From contig JABAKD010000010.1 in assembly GCA_012845835.1 (NCBI GenBank), positions 11,298,973 through 11,362,972 of the forward strand: a DNA stretch of 64,000 bases. The letters run 5' to 3'. The notes under the pieces were generated by a model. The model saw only the letters and a list, made by a program, of their open reading frames with translations. It did not search any database and had not been told where the DNA came from. Of the stretch, positions 9,843-21,800 are shown piece by piece. Origin of the DNA: Undaria pinnatifida. Its lineage: Eukaryota > Sar > Phaeophyceae > Laminariales > Alariaceae. A program made the translations under genes and the position numbers. Positions within the stretch are counted from its first letter, which is position 1. Each line of letters starts with the position of its first letter.

Positions 9843-12800
9843 CTGGTAGCATCATAACGAACGGGTGAGCGGTTGCCGCGGAGAGGAGCAGACACGTTTG
9901 GAAGGGGAAGGAAGCAGAACAGCCTGACAAGCCTTTTCGACACTGCTGCAATGGTTGTGTGGTCGATGTGTACGAGGATGACTAACTGTGTAGCGTCACA
10001 TCCCACGGTAGGGGCTGCACGTTTTCGGGCCGAATCTTTCTGACCGGCTGGGCTCAACCTCGAGCTCAGAGTGTTGGACTTTCGGTTAGTGTGATAGATA
10101 AATATTATTGGGAATCGGGAACCGATAACAATAATATGTTGTTTGTTGTTCATAGAGAGAATTCGGCGTTATGGTTCATGTTCTCTGGCGGAGTACGAAG
10201 TACGTAGCTCGCACTTTGAATGCAGCTGCTGCTCGCAATGTTTGATTGATCGCGCTTGGGGGAATACCAAGTGGATACCGCACGGGACGGTGCTGGCAGA
10301 CTGGTAGAACACGCGAACAGACAGGGCTGTTGTTTACCGCTGGACAGCGGTCGCTCGCTGGACCAGATAATTCGTGATTTCTGAACTCTTGGTCAGTGTT
10401 ATGCTAACTTTACGAGTATCATAGGTAGATGTCGTACGAACATTGGTCGGGTTGCCTGAACGAATGTCTTCGAAGTCATGTCTCGGGTGAGGTATTTGAG
10501 CTCCTCGTGTCTGAAGCTCAGAAGCTTCTGCGCTGCACCCTTAGCGTGGGATTACTCTGTAGGAAAACCCTAACTCCAGCCTTACTTAGCCCCAACCCTC
10601 CCCAACCCCAACCCAATCCACCAACGTTTAGGGCTAGCTACCTTCGTCTCGTGCACTAGTGTGCGCCAACCATAAGTGCCGAGTAAATGGTGTAGTCTAC
10701 TATGATTAGAAGGGCGGGGGAGCATCCGTCCATCCACTCATCCATCCATGCATCCATCCTTCGTTTTATTATAGATATGTTGTTACGTCTATCCATAGCT
10801 TCATCGCATTTTGGCTGGTCGCTTCCTTCGCCGCCTGTGCCGCGGTACCACACAAACAATGCCCTGAGGCTTCACGAGAGTGCGTCGCTAGCGCTGGGGA
10901 CTGGAGATGGCCTTGGCTTCGGTAGGGGAGCCACCGCTGTTTTTCGTTTTGTTTTGTTTTTCAAGTGGTTCGGGTCCACTCGCGCGAGTGACCTCCCCCT
11001 GTTCCTATGCCTTCGTGACTGGTCTAACTTTTCTACATGAATACGCAGTGGAAAGGGTCGCTACGATGCTCGAAGGAAATCGCGCAAGGCCGTTTTGTCG
11101 GTGAGGTTGTACAGAGCCACTGGTACGAGTGTGATAGCCCCAAACCGGTAGCTAAGGAGGGGATCTTAGGATGTCCTACCGCGACCTTGGTCTGCTTGTG
11201 ACACGTTTCGATTGGAAACCAACACTGGAGGCGGCAATCGCGAAATAGATCGCTGAGCACCCAACCCAAACTTAAACAGAGAGTGAGTGATTTTGTGCCA
11301 ACAGAGAATGAGCTATTTGGGCCAACAGAGAACAAGTGATCTGGGTCTATCTCTCGGCGTGCTTCACTCTGGCACAAGGAAACTCCTACAGGGGTGGGCA
11401 GTGACTCGATCGAGGTTTCTGGCCTCGTGCAGCGGCAGCAGCAGCAGCAGCGGCAGCAGCGGCAGCAGCGGCAGCCGCCACGAACAGAACTCACTTGAAA
11501 TTATAACAGTTTTTTTTTTTGTTACTGTTTTTCAAAGAGGTAAGGCACCGGTCCCTAGGCTGAAAGAACCAAGGCATTCGCGTTCTCGACATGAGCACAT
11601 GGTACAGTGGCGTGGTGTCGCGGGGTCGTCTGGCGTGGGTAAAAACACGAGTAACGTCATTAGAACGGCACCCGCTATTTTTTAGGGAAAAATTACTTGA
11701 AACTAGTGTGGGAGACAACTTTTCTGCAGTAAAAGAAGTTACACTCTCCTCTCTCGGAAGCCAACACAAACAGGCGTACATGCGCAGGGCTTACGCACCG
11801 CACCGACCGGCTAAAAGCAAAACAAAAACCCGGCACCATATATGTACTAAAACTCACCAATCACATTCCTCCAGAAACTGAATGTTCCGCCTAATCTTTG
11901 CGGTCAGCTCCGGCGCCATGCCCCCGCCTCCCCTTGGCGCCGTATCTCTCGACGACAGGTGCCTCTCCAGTCTCGAAACCGCATCGGTCTTGTGGGACGC
12001 GCTGACATCTTCTCCCCGTTTGCCCTCGGCGTTGGCCCAGCCCCCGATTGCCGCCGCCGTTGCCGTACGCTGCGGCGTCTCCGCTCCCTTAGACTGTTCG
12101 CTCTGCTCCAATTGCCCTTGCGCCGACATCTGCGCTTGCACGATGGACCTGCGGGACATTTTTATACACAATAAAATCATTATAAATACCTGTCACCTGT
12201 GAGTTCGGATAACTTGGGGTCTGTGCGCGGTCTAAGGTGCTTATGTAGCGTCGGGATGGGCTAGTGTTATGGTTGGTGATGGTGCTGTTAACAGCGATGG
12301 GATTTTATGCGCGCGGAACTTCGATAGTTGGCAGGGACTATGTGGGGGTTGATCAGGGTCCGGACTTCCATATCCCGGTGGAGAGTGCTAAAAAGATTCT
12401 CTCTACGTTGAGGGGGAAGAGAACGTGGTAGATGAGGAGCCTACCACCGTTCCCGGCGCGCTCTTGTCGCCTTCGTAACCCTGAGCTACTGTAGCCGGTT
12501 TGAATTAATTATTGTTATATATGCATCCCTGCTGCTTGTTCGTCCGTGTTTGTGGTGCCGAGGGTGCAAGCAGGGCCTGCTCCCGTTGCCATTTCTTTGC
12601 TTCTGACCTCCGACAAAAGATAAATGTGTATATTGAGTTCTTCGTGGTCGATCACCTCACACACATTTCCCAGAGAAAGTAGAAGACGGCCACGCTATCG
12701 TACATTGACCCATTAGAAATTATCCCCTCTGCCTAATTATTTCTCAACGTCCGTGCGTGGCACAGAGAGGGGCGAGAAGCCAACACCTTTTCCACGGCGG

Positions 12801-15800
12801 CTCCTTCCTGTCACCTTATCCCTGCTCTATCCCCCTGAAATATCCCTTCCAGTAGTAGTAGCACATTGGTAGGTACGGGAATTTAGGGGAATTGTTCGGG
12901 AAGGGCAGAGTGAGCGAGGAGGTGACCGCGGCCGCGGCAAAGGAGACGGCAGCAGCGGCCCTTCTTCTCGCGGAAGCCGGAGGGAAACGCGGCGCGTGTC
13001 GGGAGCAAAAACACCGACGAGATGACAACGCGTTTTGCCGCTTACGGCCGCGACCGGCACGCGTTTTCGTTTGCCGGGCTCCCAGGACCAAATACCGTAA
13101 CAGGGGGTGCCCTCCACTACTTTTCTCGACCGACCGTGCGCTATTTTTTTTTTCTTTTTTCGGACGCTTGCTACGATAGAAGAGGTATACCTTTTTTGGG
13201 GCGAAAATTGTTTCTGAATGACGGGGGCTCCCCTTGACCCAAAATCGTCGAGAAAACAAAAATAATAATACAAAGGACATTTTTTTCTTTTTTGCGTGAC
13301 ATCTCGTTGAGTACCTAGGGCCATGGAATATGTTCATCCGGTATCATAGCAGTTTTATTTCTCTCCAAAATCAGTTTTTGGGGTTTTAGAAGGACATGCC
13401 TTAATCTCCCAAAGCTAGGGGTAGTACTAACAAAAAAAAGCGGTGCACCTCTTATCGTAGCACGCGTTCTCCACTCGCAAGAGGTTTTTGCCCTCAGCCA
13501 TAGTATGAGCAAGCCGTGGTCACGGATGTCTTCCCTTCTCCCCCCCCCCCCCCCCCCCCCCCCGTACATGCCTTCGTTTTTATCGCGCACAGGGTTCAGC
13601 ATTCCTACTTTTCAGCTTTTTCAAAAGCTCGTCGCGAAGTTTGGTAAATTACGCTCTCGCATTTAATTTTTTACGCAAAAAAAATAAAAAATACGAGCAC
13701 GAGTATCCACTCGGTGAGGCTTGCATGCGAGAAAGACGCTCACAAGCGAAGGTCCAAAGGTGGCCCTCCTGCCGTTGCCTCAGAGTAGAAGCCACGTAGC
13801 GGGAGATTGTGACGTGAACAAGGGAGGAGGTAATGAAAGAAGACGGATGGATGTGACACGGATAAGTTTCTGTACCTTAAAAAAACGGCCGAGAAAAACG
13901 ATCGCTACCCTAAAGAAGTAGATGGTGGCCATATATAGATAGACGGCCAAACAAGAAGGAGACACTATGCTAAGCAAACAGGTTTTAATGTGCGTATATG
14001 AAAGGAACGTGCTGAGCGCCCCTGGTGTTGGACTTATCTCTAGTAGGAGCAGGAACGGTGCTCCGTCTCGAAAGGGACGTGAAGCCAATGATAAATGGGC
14101 GAAATGACTTAAGGCAAGCAACGAATGCGTACGCACAAGGTGCAGAAGTCCGACTTCGCAGGCGGTTCTCAGCACGAACGCAGCTCAACCTTCACGCGAC
14201 TCGCCGAAACACTCCAAGGCGCTTCGCGCTTGGTGCACGCGATGTCTGCCTGGTCGGTGAAAACCCGACGTGCTCCGTCCTGACATTGTAGGGATGCGAG
14301 GGTCTATACGGCCTATTGTGATAGGGCGTAGTTTGGGTAAGCTATTGGTTAACCTTTCGCAAGTGGTCAAACGGACTAATAACTCACCAATACCTTAATA
14401 AGTGGCGTCGTCGGCAGGACCATGGGTTTTTTGGGTGGTGGGTTCAAATCCCACATCCACCATAATAAAACTCTTTCAGACTTTCCCCATGATTGAACTT
14501 GAAAAATACTCTCCCCGGTATACCCAGGAGATGAAACCGCTTGGATATTGACAGGCCCCGCCCGTATATCCGGCCGATCTGCTTTCCCGCCGTTTCAGGG
14601 GGGGAGTGTTACAAGGCTTAGTTTGGGTAAGCTATTGGTTAAGCTTTCGCAAGTGGTCAAACGGACTAATACTCCACTAATTCCTTAAAAAATGGCGTCG
14701 TCGACATTCCAGACTTTCGCCACGTCGAACTTGAAAAATACTCTCCCCGGTATACCCAGGAAATGAAACGGCTTGGATATTCACAGGTCCGCCGGTATGT
14801 CAGGCCGACCTGCTATTCCGCCGCCACTAATACCTTAACACTACGGTCATACGACTACGGCCATAGCACGAAAGGAGCGCACCTTCCCCCGCCCCCCATC
14901 GTGCCCTTGGCCTGCCAGTGTCTTCGGAGGTCTCACCTACGTACCGCTGGTGACGCCGACATTTGCTTCTCGAGCCACGAGTTCCGAGCCTTCAGCTCCT
15001 TGATGCACAGCTCAAACTCGTCCCGCTCCCTCACCAGCGCGATGAGGGAATCTTTATGTTCTTCCTGTCAGCAAGGCACGGTTTAGATTTTGTTTTTGTG
15101 AGAAAAAATAACTTAGACCACATGAGGGAAAAAGGGACGTGTGTGTGTCATTGTCTGGATAGAGTGAACTCGACGTTGTCGTTCGAGGCCTTGTCGAACG
15201 GGCAGAGGGTGTGGGACGCGGTGTCCTCCTGCCATGCATGGTCATCCTCTTAAGGTCATAGACCCCCGCAACTTCTATAATGCCGGCACGGAGCACGTTG
15301 GGGTTTCACCAATGAGACAGGCGTTACGAGCACCGCGAGCACGAAGCGCCGCGGGGTGTTCGGCGAGTCGCATGAAGGGTGAGTGGCTGCATCCCACGAA
15401 AGAGCCGCTTGTGAGGCGGACTTCGACACCTTAGACGTACTTTCCTGTGCCTGTAGCGACAGCTGGTTGGGGGGGGGGGGGAAGCTTCAGGTTACAGTGG
15501 GTATCTTAATTTAAGAGCATCCCGTGAGAAGCAGAAACAGGCGTCCTTTACTACATGTTGTTCCTATCTGTCGCGGGAGATGTATGGCTTTAAGTATGGC
15601 GGGACATACATGTCGATTTGACCGCTCTTAGGTCCCGAATGCTCTTGTTTTGCATGCTCTTAAATCGGGTCCCCCACATTTCATGTGTTGGATCTCGTCC
15701 TTATTCATCGACATGCACATGGGAGATAGTCAGACCACACACAAAAGAGGTAAAACAAAGCTTGAAACCGAAGGCATTATTTTTCTGTATTTTTTTTTTC

Positions 15801-18800
15801 CCCCCCTGCTCCAATGAAAAATACCAAGTCAACCTCTAAAAACGTTGATCGGTGGCATGTGGCTGCCGCGGAACTTTTCGATGACTGTTCTCACCTTTTC
15901 CCGCAAGAGTTTGAGCTCGCCCATGGTGGCCTCCATGTCCTCCCTATCAAGCCCCGCTTTCTGCTGAACTTCCACAACTGCGGGGCTGAAACGCGCAAGC
16001 TGCGCCATCTCCGTTTCGTACGAGTCGACCTTTGGAGCCTCGGGCCTGTTTTGATTATTTTTTCGCTGTTATTGGGACTTTTTCGTCAAGTATTTCAGGT
16101 CTGATTAGGGCAACATATTTCCGTATCTTCTGAATGAAGTCGTTGGATTTTGGATTTTTTTTTTTTTTCATGCATAAGCCGGTGCGGTGTGATTGAAACG
16201 AGCGCTTACACGTTTGCCAGATGGCAAAATGCAGTAAAATGCTACCGACCGCGTGCTACGATAGATCGACTCACGAGGCACTTTTTTTTGTTTTGGCCGA
16301 GAAAAAACTATTTTAATTTTGTGAAATGACCGAGCTCCTCAGCCCAAGCTCGTCGCACCACGAGCTGTCATTACAGTTTTTGCAAAAACAAGAACCTCCA
16401 TTGTTTTTATACTATAGACCATGGGGTTGGCCGTCTCATCGCGTTGAACTCTCGTTTTGGTCAAGATAAGGTTTTTGGGTGGGGGGGGTATAGAGGTCCT
16501 CGAGCAGCCACCCTTGGAAGGCAAGTGGTTCACCCCCCTTGCCACCGGTGGCATGTGTCTAAAATACATGTCAATAGTATGGAATCACCCTGCTACGTAT
16601 ACTATAGGGTTTTCACTTTTTCGGGGGAGGCCAAACGTTTTTGACTGGGTGAGCCCTCCGCTCAAGCGTGTCGATATCGGTCAAGGACACATGCTAGGAT
16701 AGAGGTATACCTTTTTTTTGGCTATTTTGTTTTCTGAACGACTTAAGACACTCCTTAACCCATAATCGTCGGGAAAATAAATAAATAATAATAGGCTACT
16801 TAGTTTTTTGCTGCGTGGTTCTTCTTCTCGTTGTATGCCTAGGCCATGGGAGAGTTTTCATCCGATACCATAGTAGTTTTTTTTCCTTTTTTTTTTCTCC
16901 AAAAAAATCAGATTTTTGGGAGAGGTCTTAAGCTCCCCAAATTGAGGGTGGTCGGTACAATAAGATCAAGGGGGCTGTTTACAGACACAGGTCACCCTTT
17001 GCTGGTTTCTCTGTCACATCCAGGTTCCACGTTGGTCACTCCCTTGTACCAGATAAGCTCTCTCTTGTGTTAGTTCCACACACGCCGCGGACGAACTGAA
17101 TAGCGGGAAATTCCGCGAGGCAAAAGCAAAGCATCATCCTCTTGTTTTCCTATACGCACATGCCCTCAAAGGCATATGAAACCCTTTTATATCCAGCCGT
17201 ATCCCATATCTTACGCCTTGTTAGGCTCCCAGGAGAATACCACAACAGTAGAACTGGAGAAAGAGTGGGGCACCTCTGCCACCACCACCTTAGAAGGCGT
17301 TTTAAGATGGTATTTTACGAGTATATTTTTTGTTTCAGGACTACTACTGCTGCTGTGGCGCTTACACACGTTGAGCGGGTTGCGCGTGGCGCGAGACGCG
17401 CAAGCGAGCGAAATATCTCTACAAAAGTCATGTTTTCGGGTGAGATATTGAGCTAGCTCCTCGTGTTAGGAAGGAGCTCCCTCAGAAACTTCTTAAAATC
17501 TTCTGCACCCCTAGCGCGGGATGGCTCCCATGCCGGAGCGGGTCGGTGATTACACCCTGCAACAATATTGAAAGGGGGGAAACGGAACGTTGCCGTGGCA
17601 AAGCGCTCGAGCTGCACCGGATGTCCGTTTCGTGCTCGAGTCGATCTTAGGAGTTTCCGTGCCTGTATGATACTTACGACACGAGTCATCCCACGGTAGG
17701 GGTTGCAGTTGTATGATTGCGCTAAAACGCCCCTGGCCGATTGAGCTCCTCATGTGAGGAACGGCCGGCCATTGAAGTCATTTCACGAGTACATTTTATT
17801 TTTGGACTAAGGCAGCATAGAAGCTTGGTCGGGTTGTGCGACCGAATGAATGCCTTCGAAGTCATTCTTCGGGTGAGATATATATATTTTTTTTTGAGTT
17901 CATAATGTGAGGACCTCAGGGACTAATCGAAGATGCTGCACCCGTACCGTGGGACGGCTCTTAACGTATGATATGAGTTTGGGTCGTCGTACTTTTTTTT
18001 TTTTACGGATTTTGAGTGATCGCGGTCTTCATTTTTGTGCCTGTTCGCCATGTTTTGTGACTAACATTCACGGTGCAAACGGTGGGATGGTTGGCATGCT
18101 GACAGTAACAACAGCAACGATTACTTGACACGCCATAATAGGCTGATTGTATGATCTATGTGAGCAAGAAGATGTTAGTTTCATTGACCGCGTTAGAGGG
18201 TGATGCATGATACATATGTGTACATGAAGATTCAAAACTAATTAACCATACCAAGAGGGTTCATGGCTCTTAGACCCGTTTTCTCTTCGTTCGGCATATT
18301 ATATCTGAAAATCAATCGGAGATAAGATTGTCTTCGGTTTTCAAATATTTCATTATCGGTTCTGTTTATTAAAATAGAACGAAACCAAAGCCGAAGACGA
18401 ATACGAAGCCGGAGCCGAATTCGAGGTCGACAACGAAGACGTTCCGACTCTTCGTTTTCGGCGGTGGCGTGGGAGCTTCGGTAATTGGTCCGCCGGTCAC
18501 TATGATCACCATCGTTGTGGTCTCAGCGCTATACGGGCCACCATCCACGTACTTTACGTTCTTGGTTTCTGTTCTCGCCTTGCCTGTTGAGTAATGATAA
18601 AACGATGCGAATAAAAATCGCTGTCAACGACTCGTCGCCCGACACACCTGACGCTTCGCGTTGTAAAAAATCATCGTATAGAAATCCTTTGTCGTATGCT
18701 AGACCAGAAGGGAGCATCGAAACGTCGCCAAACCTCGTCGCGGAGCTGGCTGCACGATGTTGCTGTAAAGGAAATTTTTACGATGTGCATGCGGGCGCTG

Positions 18801-21800
18801 CAAGAAGAGTAGTTACCACTCTGCAAGAGTAGTTACCACGCTCTAAACGAAAACATTAGGACCGCGTTTTCGTTTTTTAACATGACTGCACCAAACGGTC
18901 GATGTTGGTTTCTCGAAAGCGTGTGTGCGATGGGCAGCGCCTGCTGCAGGCTACCGATTTGAACGTAAACCTTTGGACATTTTTTCATTAATACTATGAC
19001 TACCAAAAGGGCTCTACATCTCTGTTCCGATTGCTATTTTTAGTCTGCAACACGCACAGGGGGGGGGGGGGGGGGGGTGTACTAGATAGTCATGCATGGC
19101 CGTAGTCTTAAGACCATAGACCCTCGCATTCCTACGATGCCGGGACGGAGCATGTCGGGTTTTCACCGACCAGGCAGGCATTACTTCCTTCCACCAAGCG
19201 CGAAGTGCCGTGAGGTGTTCGGCGAGTCGCATGAACGGTGAGCTGCATCCTACAAATAACCGCGTGTGAGGCGGACCTGCATATGGGTGACAGCTTCAAT
19301 GAGTTAATAAAATTTCCGGTATGCCTCCTTTCAGAGGAGGGGAGTCTCACTTGCGGGTTAAGCTCTGTAGGGCTGCCTTGAGAGATTTCACCTCCGCTTC
19401 TAGTTGAGCCACACGCACCCCTTTCGACTCCGCCGCCTCTCGATATCGGAGCGCCTGGCTTGCGTTGATACACAGTTTCGGCACGCGCAAAGAAATACAG
19501 GATGCACTGTTTTGCCGAGACAAGGCTAATAAGAGCAACGGGCGTAGCCATGCAGTTCGCGCGAAGCAACGAAGGGTTCATTTGTTTTTTCGTCGAACAA
19601 AGCCGGGAGCAACGGGCGAAGCGACATACCACACGCAGGAGCAAAATGAACACAGGGTGTGATGCACTGACTTGCCGTCGAACAAGAGTTGAGAGAAAAA
19701 ACTGGCGAGCCCTTTCGAAAACCTGTCCGAGGGCATGATGCTGCTCGATCGTGTACACGCCAACGCTCATGCAAGACGCTTTTTCGGTCTCAAGACGTTT
19801 GCAGATTGTCCAGGCATTGTTTGCATCCAGGTGTTGGCGGTCATCCTGACGTTGTTTGCAAAGCCTACGTTTCGTGTTGCGAGGCCAACCGACGCTACAC
19901 ATAATAAAGCCACCAGAAAACACGCTGAGACCTGGTCAAGTGACCGACATCGACATCAATTTTTCAGTGGTGGAAACCCTGATAGTGCCAGCATGTGCCA
20001 GCCAACAATAACGGCAGCATACGGGACACCGGCACTATTAGCTATAGTATCGATGCGGTAGTGTAGCGCAGCAGGTTCCGATCGTGTCAAGCGATTTTAC
20101 CGGCACTATACCAGCAGTAGGCACTTGTTCAACCCGCATTAGACCGGCAGTAGGCACTGTTCAACCTGCACTGTACCGGCAGTAGGCACTGTTCAACCCG
20201 CACTATACAGGCAGTAGGCACTTGTTCAACCCGCATTATAGCGTCAGCAGGCACTGTTCAACCGGCACTATACCGGCAGTAGGCGCTGTTCAACCCGCAC
20301 TATACCGGCAGTAGGCACTGTTCACCACGCATTACACCGGCAGTAGGCACTGTTTAACCGGTACTATACCGAGAGTAGGCACTGTTCAACCGGCACTATA
20401 TCAGTAATAGGCACCGCTGAACCCGCATTATACCTGCAACAGGAACTGTTCAACTGGCACTACCGGGAGACCCCCATTGCTATCGTATCCACGTGGTTGT
20501 GTTGACGCAGAGACAGCCATGCATTGTTGCCGATCAAAAATACTGCTGTAACATTTCGCCGACGCTTCAACTCTTGTATAGTTTGGGATCAACGAGGACT
20601 CTCTGCTGCAATCAGCCGGAGACTCTCACCCAGGGCTACTAATCCCGCGTTGATTCGATGGTAGTCAACGCGGCACCTCGTCGCAGAGAGCAGTTACCCC
20701 GGTGAAATAAATACTACAAAATATAACTGATGTCGTTGTCGGCGTGTCTCGCGCACAGTGATGGGCGGGCGGGATGGTCTGTTTTCCCTAACCGCTTCCT
20801 ACTCTCTCTATCTAGCTGCTGCACGGGAGCCGACGATGCAAGTGGGATCGTCATGCTCTTTCTGTACAGCTATAAGGCTTTTCTCCCACCCGGGGACGTC
20901 CTTCTTCCGTTCCCGGGGTTTTGCTCCGAGATTACGTTTCCAACAGATCAAGGCTACGTGCGATAAAATTCGATTAAAACCGACGAGCGTTTCAGGAACG
21001 CCGGTCCTCTGCGCGATACCAATTGAAGGCACGCATCAGGGAGGGAAGAAGGGCCGACCCCCTGTGACCATGCCTTGTCCAGTAAGCGGGAAAGTAAAAG
21101 CGAGATTGGAAAAATAAAAATAAAAACGTAGCGGGGGATCCCTCACTCCTTGGGGCCACGATAGCGCGAGTGGCTACCTCATGCGAGTGGCTATCTATGA
21201 AAACATTCGTTTCGGCTGGGCTATGAATATGCTTCGAAGCACGCAAAGAAAACACGTTGGGATCCCCGTTTCGAGCAAGGTAACCAAGCCGCGCTCACAA
21301 GTGTCCGAATATCGGAAAGAGGAAATTTAAATGCGGATACCCCCCCCTGCCGGCTTTAGTAACCCTATTAGAACCACACCCTTGCCTTTGGGAACGAAGC
21401 ACATGGGGTTAGTCCGGGTTAAGGAAACGTTTTCAGTTCTATCGGGCTCAAGCCCATCTGCTGCTGCTGCACCTGTTGCTTCGCCGAAGCCTCGGCCCGT
21501 TGCAATCGGTCGACCGTTCCGCCGATGACCGCTTTTCTGGTCGACGCCCTCCCCGTTATCTCCGCCTCCGCCGCCGTCAGCTGACGTCGCAAAGCAAGGA
21601 CCTGGTGGAGCAGGGAAACGTTTTTACCTTTACTGCACATCGCCGAGTAATGGGAATGCCGAGCGAAGCTTCTTCAACGGTAGAAATGAAGCTATGTACC
21701 CGGAGGGAGAACGAGCGACACCTGTAGCCACGGTTTGTCCAGAAGATGGGAAATAAAAAAAGTCGTTCTGCGGCAGCCCCTCCCACTTTTATTTGAATCG

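Noticed and set aside
12892-13115. Ala-rich + strand exon (EEVTAAAAKETAAAAL)
   Set aside because: Composition is suggestive, but no acceptor/donor pair or partner exon was found, and it lies within an intron of the opposite-strand gene.
19132-19923. 263-codon - strand frame read as one protein
   Set aside because: It fuses an R1 element, intron and one true exon (19723-19845). Only that exon has matching splice sites; the rest is not coding.
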